Part shown: positions 35,531 through 44,961 of the stretch, in pieces
How the letters are laid out: each line of letters opens with the position of its first letter
Position numbering within the stretch: position 1 is the first letter of the stretch
DNA from: Solibacillus palustris
GTDB taxonomy: Bacteria > Bacillota > Bacilli > Bacillales_A > Planococcaceae
Assembly (NCBI RefSeq): GCF_022549215.1
Contig: NZ_JAKZFC010000007.1
Span: 62,001-126,000 of the forward strand
Direction: 5' to 3'
Length of the DNA: 64,000 nt
Made by a program: the position numbers and the translations under genes
Notes under the pieces: model-generated
Seen by the model: only the letters and a program-made list of their open reading frames with translations
The model's database searches: none
Told to the model about the DNA's origin: nothing

Positions 35531-36469
35531 ATGGAATTTCGAGAACTACATTCATTTATTGAAAACAAATGGAACATAACTATCCAAGACTATACAATTA
35601 TCCGCAATCAAGAAAAGCGCATTTTTGAAATCATCACACCAATGCAAACGTACATTGTAAAAGGTGAAAAACAAATTTTACAGGAAGTCGAGACTTTTTG
35701 TCAGTTTGCGAATCGCCTGCAAACTGTGCTGCCAATATCACCTTATCTCCAAACAACAGATTCAACTTTCGCTACAGAAAAAGATGGTTTTGTTTATACA
35801 GTTGAACAAAAAGGCATCGGGGCTGAAATTCAGCAGCTAAACGATGCGCAAATTGAAGTAATTGGTGCGATGCTTGGCAAATTACATGCCTTTTCATTAA
35901 AACATAAATTATCCTTACATAAAGCAACTTCGTGGTCGATGTTTGGCGGCAATGCAACAGTGGCGATTGGGGACTATGATGAAAATGAATTAAGTTTTCT
36001 CGATTTTAAAGAAGCATTTCAGCAGTTTGAAGCATTTTCAGCCATTGAGCAACTGTATAACGCGCACCGAAATTTATTAAGCCAGCATTGGTCAACTTTA
36101 CCGAAGGCTGCGACACAAGGTGATTTTTGTTACTATAATATGCTTTTTGAAAATAATAAAATCACCGGCATTTATGATTTTAATTTAGCTGGTGACGAAA
36201 TATTATTAAATGAATGCATTGCAGCAGCCGTTTATTGTTGCTGGCATGTAGCGTATGACGGCGAAAGTTCTTCGGAGGAAAGATATCAATTATTTATAAG
36301 CGGCTACCAGCAATTCCGTCCTTGGGCATCATTAGAAAACGATCTTGCCCCATATCTATTTTCAATTATCCGCGCATTTCGCTATGATCGCGTCAATAGC
36401 GGTATTGCCAACATCGCGCAGCATAAACTATTTCTACAACAAACGAAAGACATCTTGTCGATCAATTAA
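35531..36469 (+). CDS. Aminoglycoside phosphotransferase-fold kinase
   Basis: 312 residues with the APH/choline kinase core: catalytic-loop TQGDFCYYNMLFENN and metal-binding IYDFNLAGDEI. The His of the usual HGD motif is replaced by Gln. The family phosphorylates small molecules such as homoserine, choline, or sugars; the substrate is unknown. The AAGGAG site is 11 nt before the ATG. Confidence 0.8.
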   Translation: MEFRELHSFIENKWNITIQDYTIIRNQEKRIFEIITPMQTYIVKGEKQILQEVETFCQFANRLQTVLPISPYLQTTDSTFATEKDGFVYTVEQKGIGAEIQQLNDAQIEVIGAMLGKLHAFSLKHKLSLHKATSWSMFGGNATVAIGDYDENELSFLDFKEAFQQFEAFSAIEQLYNAHRNLLSQHWSTLPKAATQGDFCYYNMLFENNKITGIYDFNLAGDEILLNECIAAAVYCCWHVAYDGESSSEERYQLFISGYQQFRPWASLENDLAPYLFSIIRAFRYDRVNSGIANIAQHKLFLQQTKDILSIN

Positions 36470-36502
36470 AACACAGCAATATGCTTGAAAAAAATGATTC
36501 CA

Positions 36503-36541
36503 AAAAGGCCATTTCCACTACGAAGAAATGGTCTTTTTTTA
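36503..36541 (+). terminator. Intrinsic terminator after the phosphotransferase gene
   Basis: GGCCATTTC pairs with GAAATGGTC around an 8-nt loop and is followed by a run of seven T. Confidence 0.9.
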
Positions 36542-36554
36542 TTTCCTCCCCCTC

Positions 36555-36587
36555 GTTCATATTCCGTTCATATTCATTTTTTATACT
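36555..36587 (+). promoter_or_regulatory. HssR direct-repeat operator and hrtBA promoter
   Basis: GTTCATATT occurs at 36555-36563 and 36566-36574, two nucleotides apart. This matches the HssR-binding direct repeat described before staphylococcal hrtAB. A TATACT -10 box follows at 36582-36587, so the repeat covers the -35 region as expected for an activated promoter. Confidence 0.88.
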
Positions 36588-36616
36588 AGGTACATCAAGT
36601 TAACGGAGGTATTACT

Positions 36617-37645
36617 ATGAACTTAGCATTTAAAGAAATGAAAAAAAATAAAAGTAAATTTTTCATTTTCGGGTCTATTGTCTTTTTAATTAGTACCCTA
36701 ACATTTATGATTGCCGGATTAGCGAACGGGCTATCACAGGACAATGCCGCACTTATTAAAGAGATGCCGGATGGACATTTTTATATGACGACGGATGCGG
36801 AAGATAATTATGCATTGTCAGCCATTTCACCTGAACAGCAGGATAGCATTTTAAAGCAATATGATGATGCAACGGCGCTGTCAATTCAAATGGGGATTTT
36901 TTATAATGCAGAGGGCAAGCAACAAAGTGTAGCATTTGCAACGTCAACTGATTCTGAGCAGTTCCCTCAAGTCAAAAGCGGTGAAATCATCGTTGATAAA
37001 TCGTTACAAGAAGATGGCTATAAAGTGGGCGATATTTTAACAAACAATCAATATAGCGGACAGTGGAAAATCGTTGGGTTTTCAGAGCAAACGAAATTTA
37101 ACCACGCGGCCGTAGCCTTTATTCACCCAGATAATTTTGCCGAAATGTATCGCACACTGGATAAACAATTAATCTATATGCCTGGCGATGAGGCTTCAAT
37201 TGATGGATTAACTGCATACACGAATAAAGAATTTTTAAACACGATTCCAAGCTATTCTGCAGAGCAATTAAGCTTGAACATGATTATTTGGTTTTTAGTT
37301 GTCATTAGCGGCTTACTCTTTGCTATTTTCTTCTACATGATGAACATTCAAAAAACGAGTCTCTTCGGTATTTTAAAAGCGATTGGTGTCAAAACGAAAA
37401 CATTATTCGTCATGATGTGGGTGCAAATGCTATTTATTACGGCGATTTCACTTGCTTTATCAATCGGCTTAAGTCAACTGTTCCAGCAAGTTGCACCAGA
37501 CGGTATGCCGTTCCATTTAACAATTGAAACGACTTTAGTTTTTGCAGCTATTTTCTTAATTATTGGCTTTATTGGTGCTACCTTATCGGGCTTACAAATC
37601 AAAAAAATTCAGCCACTTCAGGCGATTCAACAAGGAGAGATGTAA
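36617..37645 (+). CDS. hrtB: Heme efflux ABC transporter permease HrtB
   Basis: 342 residues, FtsX-like permease: one N-terminal membrane helix, a large external domain (about 40-220) and three C-terminal helices. SYSAEQLSLNMIIWFLVV, FFYMMNIQKTSLFGILKAIG and the ending follow staphylococcal HrtB closely. With HrtA it extracts excess heme from the membrane. GGAGG precedes the ATG; the HssR operator lies 40 nt upstream. Confidence 0.9.
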   Translation: MNLAFKEMKKNKSKFFIFGSIVFLISTLTFMIAGLANGLSQDNAALIKEMPDGHFYMTTDAEDNYALSAISPEQQDSILKQYDDATALSIQMGIFYNAEGKQQSVAFATSTDSEQFPQVKSGEIIVDKSLQEDGYKVGDILTNNQYSGQWKIVGFSEQTKFNHAAVAFIHPDNFAEMYRTLDKQLIYMPGDEASIDGLTAYTNKEFLNTIPSYSAEQLSLNMIIWFLVVISGLLFAIFFYMMNIQKTSLFGILKAIGVKTKTLFVMMWVQMLFITAISLALSIGLSQLFQQVAPDGMPFHLTIETTLVFAAIFLIIGFIGATLSGLQIKKIQPLQAIQQGEM

Positions 37646-37646
37646 C

Positions 37647-38327
37647 GTGGAGACATTCAAATTACAGCAAATTAAAAAATCCTTCTTCATTGAAGATCGT
37701 GAAGAAGTGATTTTAAAAAATATTGATTTATCGTTAAATAAAGGCGAATTAACAGCATTAGTTGGTGCATCAGGCTCTGGGAAAAGTACATTATTAACGA
37801 TTGCAGCTGGTTTACAACAAGCAACGGATGGACAGATTTTATTTGAAAACCAAGATTTAGCGAAATTATCCGCGGAACAAATCCGTGCCATTCGCGCCAA
37901 AAAATTCGGCTTTGTCTTTCAGTTTTCACATCTTGTTCCCTTTTTAACAGTGGAAGATCAGCTAACACTCATGTTAGATGTTGCCGATAAAAAGATCAAT
38001 AAAGCCGAAGTAACGCGAGTATTACAGCTTGTTGGTATGGACCATCGTAAAAATGCCTACCCTTCTTCCCTTTCTGGTGGTGAAAAGCAGCGTGTAGCCA
38101 TTGCCCGTGCCATAATTCATCAGCCTGAAATTCTTTTTGCCGATGAACCGACAGCGAGCCTTGATTCGAAAAAAACAGAAGATATTATGGCATTGCTACA
38201 AACATTAACAAAAGAGCTCAATTTAACAACTTTACTTGTCACACATGACCAAGAAGTGCTACATTTTGTAGACAACATTGTAACGATGCAGGACGGAGAA
38301 ATTATTCAAACCCCTGTGCAATCGTAA
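37647..38327 (+). CDS. hrtA: Heme efflux ABC transporter ATPase HrtA
   Basis: 226 residues: Walker A GASGSGKST, signature LSGGEKQRVAIARAI, Walker B ILFADEPTASLD, and the His switch VTHD. It belongs to the MacB/LolD class that pairs with FtsX-like permeases. GTG 37647 lies 7 nt after AAGGAGAG and immediately after the hrtB stop. Confidence 0.9.
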   Translation: METFKLQQIKKSFFIEDREEVILKNIDLSLNKGELTALVGASGSGKSTLLTIAAGLQQATDGQILFENQDLAKLSAEQIRAIRAKKFGFVFQFSHLVPFLTVEDQLTLMLDVADKKINKAEVTRVLQLVGMDHRKNAYPSSLSGGEKQRVAIARAIIHQPEILFADEPTASLDSKKTEDIMALLQTLTKELNLTTLLVTHDQEVLHFVDNIVTMQDGEIIQTPVQS

Positions 38328-38359
38328 TGTACAAATTCATATGATGAGGTGTTTTAACT

Positions 38360-39034
38360 ATGACAACTCTCCTAATTGTAGATGACGACCCGAAAGTTCG
38401 GGAAGTCATCTCCATTTATTTTTCGCAAATTGGCTATACGACTGTAATGGCACAGCACGGCATTGAAGCGCTCGAAACGTTAAAAACCGTTCCTATTGAT
38501 GTGGCGATTGTCGATGTTATGATGCCCTATTTAAGCGGCATTGACGTTGTAAAGGAAATTCGAAGACTGTATAATTTGCCCGTAATTTTACTTACAGCCA
38601 AAGGGCAAATCGAGGACAAGGAACAAGGCTATCATGCTGGTACGGATGATTATGTCGTGAAGCCTGTTGATCCGAAAGAATTACAATTTCGCGTGGAGGC
38701 ATTATTGCGCCTATATGACACGACCCCAACTGATACCTTACGACTTGGGCCGCTTAGTATTCACCCGAATCGCTATGAAATTCAAATTGGCGATCAAACA
38801 TTGCTCTTTCCATTGAAAGAATTTGAGCTCTTAAGCTATCTCGTGAAAAATCATGGGCGTGTTTTGACGCGTGAACAAATTATTGATGAAGTATGGAATA
38901 TTGATTTCGCTGGCGATGAACGAACGGTTGATGTGCATATTAAACGTTTGCGCGCACGGCTTTTGCAATTAGCACCTAATCTACACATCAAAACGGTGCG
39001 CGGTGTCGGCTATTCCATAGAGGTAAGCAAATGA
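38360..39034 (+). CDS. hssR: Heme response regulator HssR
   Basis: 224 residues, OmpR type. The receiver has DDDP, Asp in VAIVDVMMPYLSG and Lys in VVKPVD; the winged-helix domain has LFPLKEFELLSYLVKNHGRVLTREQIIDEVW and the GDERTVDVHIKRLR block seen in HssR. It should bind the GTTCATATT repeats before hrtB. It overlaps hssS by 4 nt. Confidence 0.88.
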   Translation: MTTLLIVDDDPKVREVISIYFSQIGYTTVMAQHGIEALETLKTVPIDVAIVDVMMPYLSGIDVVKEIRRLYNLPVILLTAKGQIEDKEQGYHAGTDDYVVKPVDPKELQFRVEALLRLYDTTPTDTLRLGPLSIHPNRYEIQIGDQTLLFPLKEFELLSYLVKNHGRVLTREQIIDEVWNIDFAGDERTVDVHIKRLRARLLQLAPNLHIKTVRGVGYSIEVSK

Positions 39035-40416
39035 AAACATTGTATACAAAATTTGTCGTCACGACGATCGTTATTATGATTTTTAGTAGTTTAACGGCAT
39101 TTTTCATTTCTAATTTGTACTATCAATCTTCATTAAAGCCTAAAAACGATGCGAAAACAACCGAGCTCGCAGTTGAAATGGTGCAATACATTGAAAAGCA
39201 TCCGGAGCTACCATTAGCAAATTACTTACAGCATAGTGCTGCGACCGGTTATCACATAATGCTAATTGATAGCAAAAATAATACCAAGATGTTCGGCGAG
39301 CCTTTTCGCGATACAGCCCTTGACCAGACAACTATTGATAAAGTGCTAAACGGTGAAATTTTTCACGGCATTGCTGAATTTCCACAACAAACTTTTGTAA
39401 CTGGATTTTTTGCCAATGAGCTCAAAAATTCTATTGGTGTGCCCCTTCACTATGCTAATGAAACATATGCTTTCTTTTTAAGACCGAATGTTAAAATTGC
39501 TTTCAATGAAATGCATTATTTATTTGCAGCACTCATTATTTTTACGATTTTATTAAGCATAATTCTTGTATTGCTCAGTACCAAATTTATCGTTCAACCA
39601 ATTAAAAAATTGAAAGCAGCTACATCGTCAATTGCCGATGGAAACTATAAAATTCAACTGGATCATCGAAATGATGAATTGGGTCAGCTATCGGAAAGCT
39701 TTATGCAAATGGCAAAAAAGCTGTCATATGTCGATGAAAAGCGTAAGGAATTCATTTCGAACATTTCGCATGATATCCAGTCCCCTTTATCGAATATTAA
39801 AGGATTTATGACATTAATCGAAAACGAACATACCATTAAAGAACAGTATGCACTATCGATCAATGCTGAAATTAATCGACTCTCGACGTTAACAAATCAA
39901 TTGCTTCAACTTACGACATTGGATCAGCAGGAACGTACCGTAAAGTTCAAAAACTATTCGTTAGACGAGCAGCTACAAAAGCTGATTCATCAATACCAAT
40001 GGCAATTTCAACAAAAGGATCTCATGGCTAGCTATTCCCTGCCTGCTACAACTATTTACGGCGATAGCGAATTATTAAGTATGGTGTGGGATAATTTACT
40101 GTCAAATGCGATTAAATACACAAACGAATTTGGCATGATTGGCATTCAATTACAGCAAGATTCAGACGCAATTTCCGTGATTTTTCACGATAACGGCATT
40201 GGGATTCCTGAACAGGAGCAACAGCGAATTTTCGAACGCTTTTACCGCGTCGATTCTGCCCGAACACGTACAATTGAGGGGACAGGCTTAGGCTTAGCGA
40301 TCGCCCAACAAATCGTTCAGCTGCATAACGGAACCATTGATGTAGTAAGTACAACCGGTGCAGGCACAACAATTACGGTAACGATTCCGCAAAATGACGC
40401 GAATGACTATTTGTAA
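39031..40416 (+). CDS. hssS: Heme sensor histidine kinase HssS
   Basis: 461 residues (staphylococcal HssS is about 457). Two membrane helices (about 8-28 and 167-190) flank an external domain, then HAMP, HisKA with ISHDIQSPLSNIKG, and HATPase with DNLLSNAIKYT, DNGIGIP and GTGLGLAI. Senses heme stress at the membrane and phosphorylates HssR. The order hrtB-hrtA-hssR-hssS on one strand differs from staphylococci, where the pairs diverge. Confidence 0.88.
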   Translation: MKTLYTKFVVTTIVIMIFSSLTAFFISNLYYQSSLKPKNDAKTTELAVEMVQYIEKHPELPLANYLQHSAATGYHIMLIDSKNNTKMFGEPFRDTALDQTTIDKVLNGEIFHGIAEFPQQTFVTGFFANELKNSIGVPLHYANETYAFFLRPNVKIAFNEMHYLFAALIIFTILLSIILVLLSTKFIVQPIKKLKAATSSIADGNYKIQLDHRNDELGQLSESFMQMAKKLSYVDEKRKEFISNISHDIQSPLSNIKGFMTLIENEHTIKEQYALSINAEINRLSTLTNQLLQLTTLDQQERTVKFKNYSLDEQLQKLIHQYQWQFQQKDLMASYSLPATTIYGDSELLSMVWDNLLSNAIKYTNEFGMIGIQLQQDSDAISVIFHDNGIGIPEQEQQRIFERFYRVDSARTRTIEGTGLGLAIAQQIVQLHNGTIDVVSTTGAGTTITVTIPQNDANDYL

Positions 40417-40424
40417 AATTATGT

Positions 40425-40453
40425 TTGAATTTTCACCAAAATCATGCCATAAT
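40425..40453 (+). promoter_or_regulatory. Promoter of the ABC-F leader
   Basis: TTGAAT (40425-40430) and CATAAT (40448-40453) are separated by 17 nt, a good sigma-A arrangement that begins just after hssS. It would start transcription near 40460, ahead of the leader peptide. Confidence 0.6.
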
Positions 40454-40481
40454 AGCACTATCTAACTTGAAGGGACGATGA

Positions 40482-40517
40482 ATGGCCGATGAAATTATAA
40501 TTCTATTTTACACGTAA
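40482..40517 (+). CDS. Leader peptide of the ABC-F attenuator
   Basis: An 11-codon frame MADEIIILFYT from ATG 40482 ends in TAA 40515-40517. AAGGGA lies about 7 nt upstream. An alternative 4-codon frame (MNGR) starts at 40478. Its place between promoter and antiterminator fits a ribosome-stalling leader peptide. Confidence 0.5.
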   Translation: MADEIIILFYT

Positions 40518-40543
40518 AATGTATACGCATTTTCACTTAAAAT

Positions 40544-40643
40544 AGGATTAGTCTGCCCATTTATAATACCTTTATAATGCCGTTTTTTCGGCTTATTTAC
40601 GTATACTTACTAATCCTTCTGACTATTCAGAAGGATTTTTTTA
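40544..40643 (+). promoter_or_regulatory. Transcription attenuator of the ABC-F gene
   Basis: A terminator is formed by ATCCTTCT (40613-40620) and AGAAGGAT (40629-40636) with a T7 tail, 132 nt before the gene. Upstream AGGATTAGT (40544-40552) is exactly complementary to ACTAATCCT (40609-40617), which shares bases with the terminator stem. The two structures exclude each other. Confidence 0.8.
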
Positions 40644-40774
40644 TGGCATTAAACAATTCACTATACAATTTAATCCTCCTATTTGAAAAAATACATCACG
40701 TTTTTTTCAAAGGTGTCAATGCGTATACTTTCAAACTTTTAGAATCAGTATCTATTTATTTGGAGGAATGCTAT

Positions 40775-42235
40775 ATGCCAATCGAATTCAAACATGTCCA
40801 TTTTAGCTATGATACATTAGATGAAGCGTTATTTCACGATGTCAATTTAACGCTGGATACATCTTGGAAGCTCGGCTTAATAGGTCGCAATGGTCGTGGT
40901 AAAACAACATTATTAAACATGCTTATGAACAAATTATCGTATCGCGGTGAAATATTTAGCGATGAAGAATTTGTTTATTTCCCACAAACAATTCGTGATC
41001 CGAACAACATTACGTATTATGCGATTGATGAAGTGACGCCTGTTGAGCTGTGGAAGCTTGAGCGTGAGTGCCAGTTGCTTGGTCTTGATAAAGCACTATT
41101 ATGGCAACCATTTGAACAGCTTTCGGGCGGTGAGCAAACGAAGGTATTACTGGCTGCGCTCTTTTGTGAGGAACACCGCTTTCCCCTTCTCGATGAACCA
41201 ACAAATCATTTAGACCGAAAAGCGCGCGAAACTGTTGCGAAGTATTTACAAAAGAAAAAAGGCTTCATCGTCGTTAGCCATGACCGCGCATTTGTTGATG
41301 CTGTGGTAGATCATCTATTAGTAATTGAAAAAAGTCAAATTGCTTTATATAAAGGAAATTTCACTACGTACGAACAGCAAAAACAGCTACAAGACGCGTT
41401 TGAGCTTGAACAAAACCGCACGCTAAAATCAGAAATTGACCGCTTGCAAAAAACGGCGCGTGAAAAATCAGATTGGGCGGCACAACGTGAAAAACCGTCT
41501 GGCAATGACCCATTTGGGAATGCGATTGCGAAACGTATGAATAAACGTTCCAAAGCGATCGAAAAACGTACTACTGAAAAAATTGAGGAAAAAACGAAGC
41601 TATTGAAGAATATTGAATCGGTCAGTGATTTAACGATAAACTGTCAGTTCAGCCACCGTAATCCGGTGCTACGTGTGAGGAATTTTTCATTAAGTTATGA
41701 CGGAGTGCCCCTGTTCAAACCACTTACATTTGAAGTGCTACAAGGTGACCAAGTCGCAATCGTTGGACCTAATGGTAGCGGAAAAACGTCCCTTTTATCG
41801 TATTTACAAGGTACATTTACGGGCGAAGTACATGGAGAAGTTTATATGCCTCATGGATTGTCTCAAAGTGCAATTCGTCAGCAGCATCATGACAATGTTG
41901 GAATGCTCAAGGATTTTGTTAATGCGCACAATATTGATTACACATTATTTCTAACTAACTTACGCATTTTAGGCTTTGGCCGTGATGAGTTTAATGTCGC
42001 GATTGAACATATGAGTAATGGCCAGCAGAAGAAGGTAGAATTCTCAAAATCACTAGGCTCCCCTGCCGAACTGTATGTATGGGATGAGCCACTTAATTAC
42101 TTAGATGTGTTTAATCAGCAGCAAATCGAGGCAATGATTACACGTTATAAGCCGACGTTGTTATTTGTCGAGCATGATATTACGTTCGTAGAATCCGTTG
42201 CTACGAAGGTAATATCGCTTGAGAAGGAAGAGTAA
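40775..42235 (+). CDS. Lsa-like ABC-F ribosomal protection protein
   Basis: 486 residues with two ATPase domains and no membrane segments. The first has GRNGRGKTTLLN, LSGGEQTKVLLAALF and DEPTNHLD; the second has GPNGSGKTS, MSNGQQKKVE and DEPLNYLD. WKLGLIGRNGRGKTTL and DEPLNYLDVFNQ match Lsa/Vga/VmlR-type antibiotic-resistance ABC-F proteins (lincosamides, streptogramin A, pleuromutilins). ATG 40775 lies 8 nt after GGAGG; longer in-frame extensions fall in the leader. Confidence 0.88.
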   Translation: MPIEFKHVHFSYDTLDEALFHDVNLTLDTSWKLGLIGRNGRGKTTLLNMLMNKLSYRGEIFSDEEFVYFPQTIRDPNNITYYAIDEVTPVELWKLERECQLLGLDKALLWQPFEQLSGGEQTKVLLAALFCEEHRFPLLDEPTNHLDRKARETVAKYLQKKKGFIVVSHDRAFVDAVVDHLLVIEKSQIALYKGNFTTYEQQKQLQDAFELEQNRTLKSEIDRLQKTAREKSDWAAQREKPSGNDPFGNAIAKRMNKRSKAIEKRTTEKIEEKTKLLKNIESVSDLTINCQFSHRNPVLRVRNFSLSYDGVPLFKPLTFEVLQGDQVAIVGPNGSGKTSLLSYLQGTFTGEVHGEVYMPHGLSQSAIRQQHHDNVGMLKDFVNAHNIDYTLFLTNLRILGFGRDEFNVAIEHMSNGQQKKVEFSKSLGSPAELYVWDEPLNYLDVFNQQQIEAMITRYKPTLLFVEHDITFVESVATKVISLEKEE

Positions 42236-42280
42236 ATAGTAGTTTTGCAATAGAAGGTAACTACTTGCAATTTTGCCGTT

Positions 42281-42313
42281 TAGGTACACAAATGGATCAT
42301 TTCACTTGTGTAC
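42281..42313. terminator. Hairpin between the ABC-F and HAD genes
   Basis: TAGGTACACAA and TTGTGTACCTA form an 11-bp stem between convergent genes. Only a weak T-rich tail is present on either side. Confidence 0.55.
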
Positions 42314-42349
42314 CTACATTTAAATATTGAGTAACTTTACCAACTATCA

Positions 42350-43024
42350 TTATTGCAAAAAATCAAATAGTCTATCAAAAGAATTAATCTCGGCATACGG
42401 TTTGATTTCGGTATTATTATCGATTCCATGAGGATTGAACCATATACCCTTTATATTTACTTTTTGACAACCACTTATATCCTTTTCTAGGTCATCTCCA
42501 ACAAATAAAGTTTCTTCTGGATGCACATTAAGCTTATTCAATGCTAATTCGAATATGCGACTGTCGGGTTTGCTAAATCCTACTTCTTCAGAAATAAGTA
42601 TTATATCAAAACAACTATTTAAATTAGTATTTATTATTTTAGCTTTCTGTCTCTGAGTTACACCATTTGTTATAATTGTAATGCTTACTTGAGATTTTAG
42701 AGTATTTATAATTTTTATGGTATCTTGGCTAATCGAGAAACAATTAGGGAAATTATTATTCCAAAAATCCTGAATGTCATCGCTAGGCAATCGATGTTTT
42801 GGTGGGAATTCATCAAAAAATGATTCTATCATTTTGGTTTTATCCCCGTAACCATAAACGCTCTTATCGTATTCTTTGAACTTTTGTAGCATTTCGTTTT
42901 TGAATGAATGATGAACGCCTTCATAACATTTTTCTAAAATTACTAAAAACATTTGAACTATTGCCTTATCCCTATCAAGTAAGGTATCATCTAAATCAAA
43001 TATTATTGCTTTATATCTTCCCAA
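42350..43024 (-). CDS. HAD-superfamily hydrolase, YjjG-like
   Basis: 224 residues. The four HAD motifs are IIFDLDDTLLD, ITNGVTQRQK, the Lys in GFSKPDSRIF, and FVGDDLEKDISG. A helical cap lies between motifs I and II. The form resembles the noncanonical nucleotidases/YjjG group, but the substrate cannot be fixed. Cytoplasmic, single gene. Confidence 0.88.
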   Translation of the reverse strand: MGRYKAIIFDLDDTLLDRDKAIVQMFLVILEKCYEGVHHSFKNEMLQKFKEYDKSVYGYGDKTKMIESFFDEFPPKHRLPSDDIQDFWNNNFPNCFSISQDTIKIINTLKSQVSITIITNGVTQRQKAKIINTNLNSCFDIILISEEVGFSKPDSRIFELALNKLNVHPEETLFVGDDLEKDISGCQKVNIKGIWFNPHGIDNNTEIKPYAEINSFDRLFDFLQ

Positions 43025-43087
43025 ATAACTTTCCTCCCTTTGATTTCTTGATTATTACTTTGTCCATTACTTCATCCAATGAAATGT

Positions 43088-43849
43088 TTATTCTTTCTTA
43101 TTATGCACAGGTTTAACATCTAGTTGATTCACAATAAATTCATTCTTAGTGTCATCGAATTCATAGGTTACTATAATATCAACCACATATGTTGGTGAAG
43201 CGTATATTCCAACAGATCCTACAAAATTCAATTTTATCTTTTGATTTTCTAAAAAATAAGTGACTTGACCACCGAAATAAAGTTCATCCTGCTCTAACTT
43301 TAAATCTGTTTGTGGATCAATAGCAAAATCAAAATTATGTTCTTCCCCTTGTACTTTCACTGTTATCCCTAATGTATTTCCATCTTTTATTACAACTTTT
43401 GACTCCATATGATTCCTAACAATTTCCTCATAACTTGGGACCTTTAATTCATGTAAATCCTTATCCACGATATGTATATCATAAAGACTTAGCTCTGTCC
43501 CGCTACCTATCTTTAGAATAATAACAGCTTCTTTCTCTCCATCGCCTGTAACATCTTTATAAAATACTTGAGGGTCAGTGCCCGTATCACCAGGGTTTTC
43601 CCAGTTAAAATCTTTAACCTTACCATTCATAACAAGTTTTACGCCATTTGCTTTTTCATATAGCTTTACTTCTTTGTTTTCAGATGATCCTATTAATTTG
43701 GCATCTATTATATCCTCTTTTGTTACTTGTTGTTCACTTGATATTTCATTAAAATCTTGTTTTTGTACGTTATCTCCACCATTATCTGTATTACACCCTG
43801 AAAACATGACGGCACTCAACAATAACATCGCACTTATATCTTTTTTCAA
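43088..43849 (-). CDS. Lipoprotein, unknown function
   Basis: 253 residues. A lipoprotein signal ends in VMFSGC. The mature protein is acidic and beta-rich, with FYKDVTGDGEKEAVIIL resembling a VCBS/FG-GAP-like DxDGDG calcium loop. The C-terminal part has no recognised family. Start is TTG 43849 with AAAGGA 11 nt upstream, a long spacing. Confidence 0.65.
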   Translation of the reverse strand: MKKDISAMLLLSAVMFSGCNTDNGGDNVQKQDFNEISSEQQVTKEDIIDAKLIGSSENKEVKLYEKANGVKLVMNGKVKDFNWENPGDTGTDPQVFYKDVTGDGEKEAVIILKIGSGTELSLYDIHIVDKDLHELKVPSYEEIVRNHMESKVVIKDGNTLGITVKVQGEEHNFDFAIDPQTDLKLEQDELYFGGQVTYFLENQKIKLNFVGSVGIYASPTYVVDIIVTYEFDDTKNEFIVNQLDVKPVHNKKE

Positions 43850-43947
43850 TGTAAATTAAATCCTTTCGCGATCTTTTTAAAAATATAATGAAGTTTTCAA
43901 TAAATGATTTAAATTACCCTTCCTTCCAATCAGCTCTTTGTCCCATT

Positions 43948-44781
43948 TTATTCTTCATACCACCTCGGTACAACGCGCGTAAATCCATCATGGTCGGCAG
44001 TAAAACGTTTGGCATGCTGCAATAAATTCGCTCCATCCTCCATCAGCTGCCCCCACACAATGGCCGAAAACACACCCATAGCTAAATAGAGCGCGTATAA
44101 CTCCCAAAATGCTTCGCTCGGCTGACCGCCATAATAGCCCTCAAGCAAACCTTTGCAAAACGGCACACTGAGTTCCGCACTAAACATCCCAAGCTTAATA
44201 AAATCATGCACTGGATCACCGTAATCAAATCTACCGAAATCAATAACGCCGTTGTAGTGCCCATCATTCACAATCAAATTCGGTAAATGAAAATCATCGT
44301 GCTGTAATACGCTTGGGCGGCCTTTCATCAAATGGATTCGTTCTTCAATAAACTGCATTATTTGCGTATCCCCTTCAATTTTAAGTGGCAGTTCCTGATA
44401 ACGCGCTATGTATCGGCGGTATTTCGAAACCTGACCTTCATACCAAGTATTTTCATTCGCCTCAATCGTATGAATTTTACGTAAGTCCGCACTTGCAGCA
44501 ACACCAAGATCATACTGTTGCTGAGCGGATAGCGTATGAATTGCTTCTTCCCCATCGATTCCTTCTATAAAAGACGACACCATTTTGCCCGTCTCAATCG
44601 TAATCGGATTCGCGCAATTTACACCACGTCCATAGGCCTCTTCCATAACCGCATATTCGCGTTCTTTACGTTCCTGATTATCAAACAAGCGCACTACTAC
44701 TTTTTCACCGTTCATCTCCGCGACGTATTTTTTATCCTTTGAAAAGCCTTTAGTAATATCATAGAGTTTTATTTCTCTCAT
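43948..44781 (-). CDS. APH-fold small-molecule kinase
   Basis: 277 residues. Catalytic loop QHDDFHLPNLIVND and metal site GVIDFGRFDYGDPVHDF are those of aminoglycoside/choline-type kinases. The central insert and GGQPSEAFWELYALYLAMG resemble a Bacillus group annotated as phosphotransferase without known substrate. Antibiotic modification is not demonstrated. Confidence 0.83.
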   Translation of the reverse strand: MREIKLYDITKGFSKDKKYVAEMNGEKVVVRLFDNQERKEREYAVMEEAYGRGVNCANPITIETGKMVSSFIEGIDGEEAIHTLSAQQQYDLGVAASADLRKIHTIEANENTWYEGQVSKYRRYIARYQELPLKIEGDTQIMQFIEERIHLMKGRPSVLQHDDFHLPNLIVNDGHYNGVIDFGRFDYGDPVHDFIKLGMFSAELSVPFCKGLLEGYYGGQPSEAFWELYALYLAMGVFSAIVWGQLMEDGANLLQHAKRFTADHDGFTRVVPRWYEE

Positions 44782-44961
44782 GCCTTCTCCCTTTCTACAT
44801 TTAGTTCAAAGGAATATTTTAACATTTACGATTTGTTTTGCAAAATTTAAAAAGCGAGATTAATATACAGTATTTGATTGAAGATTATTTTATCTGCATA
44901 AATGCTACAAAGAAAAACAAACTAATGAAGAAACTAATTCAACATTTAGGAGGTAAAAAGT

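Noticed and set aside
40577-40774. N-terminal extension of the ABC-F protein
   Set aside because: The frame is open but includes the terminator stem, has no ribosome site, and family members start at the ATG at 40775.
43948-44781. Aminoglycoside-resistance phosphotransferase
   Set aside because: Only the shared kinase fold is visible; no close similarity to known resistance enzymes can be claimed by eye. The same applies to 35531-36469.
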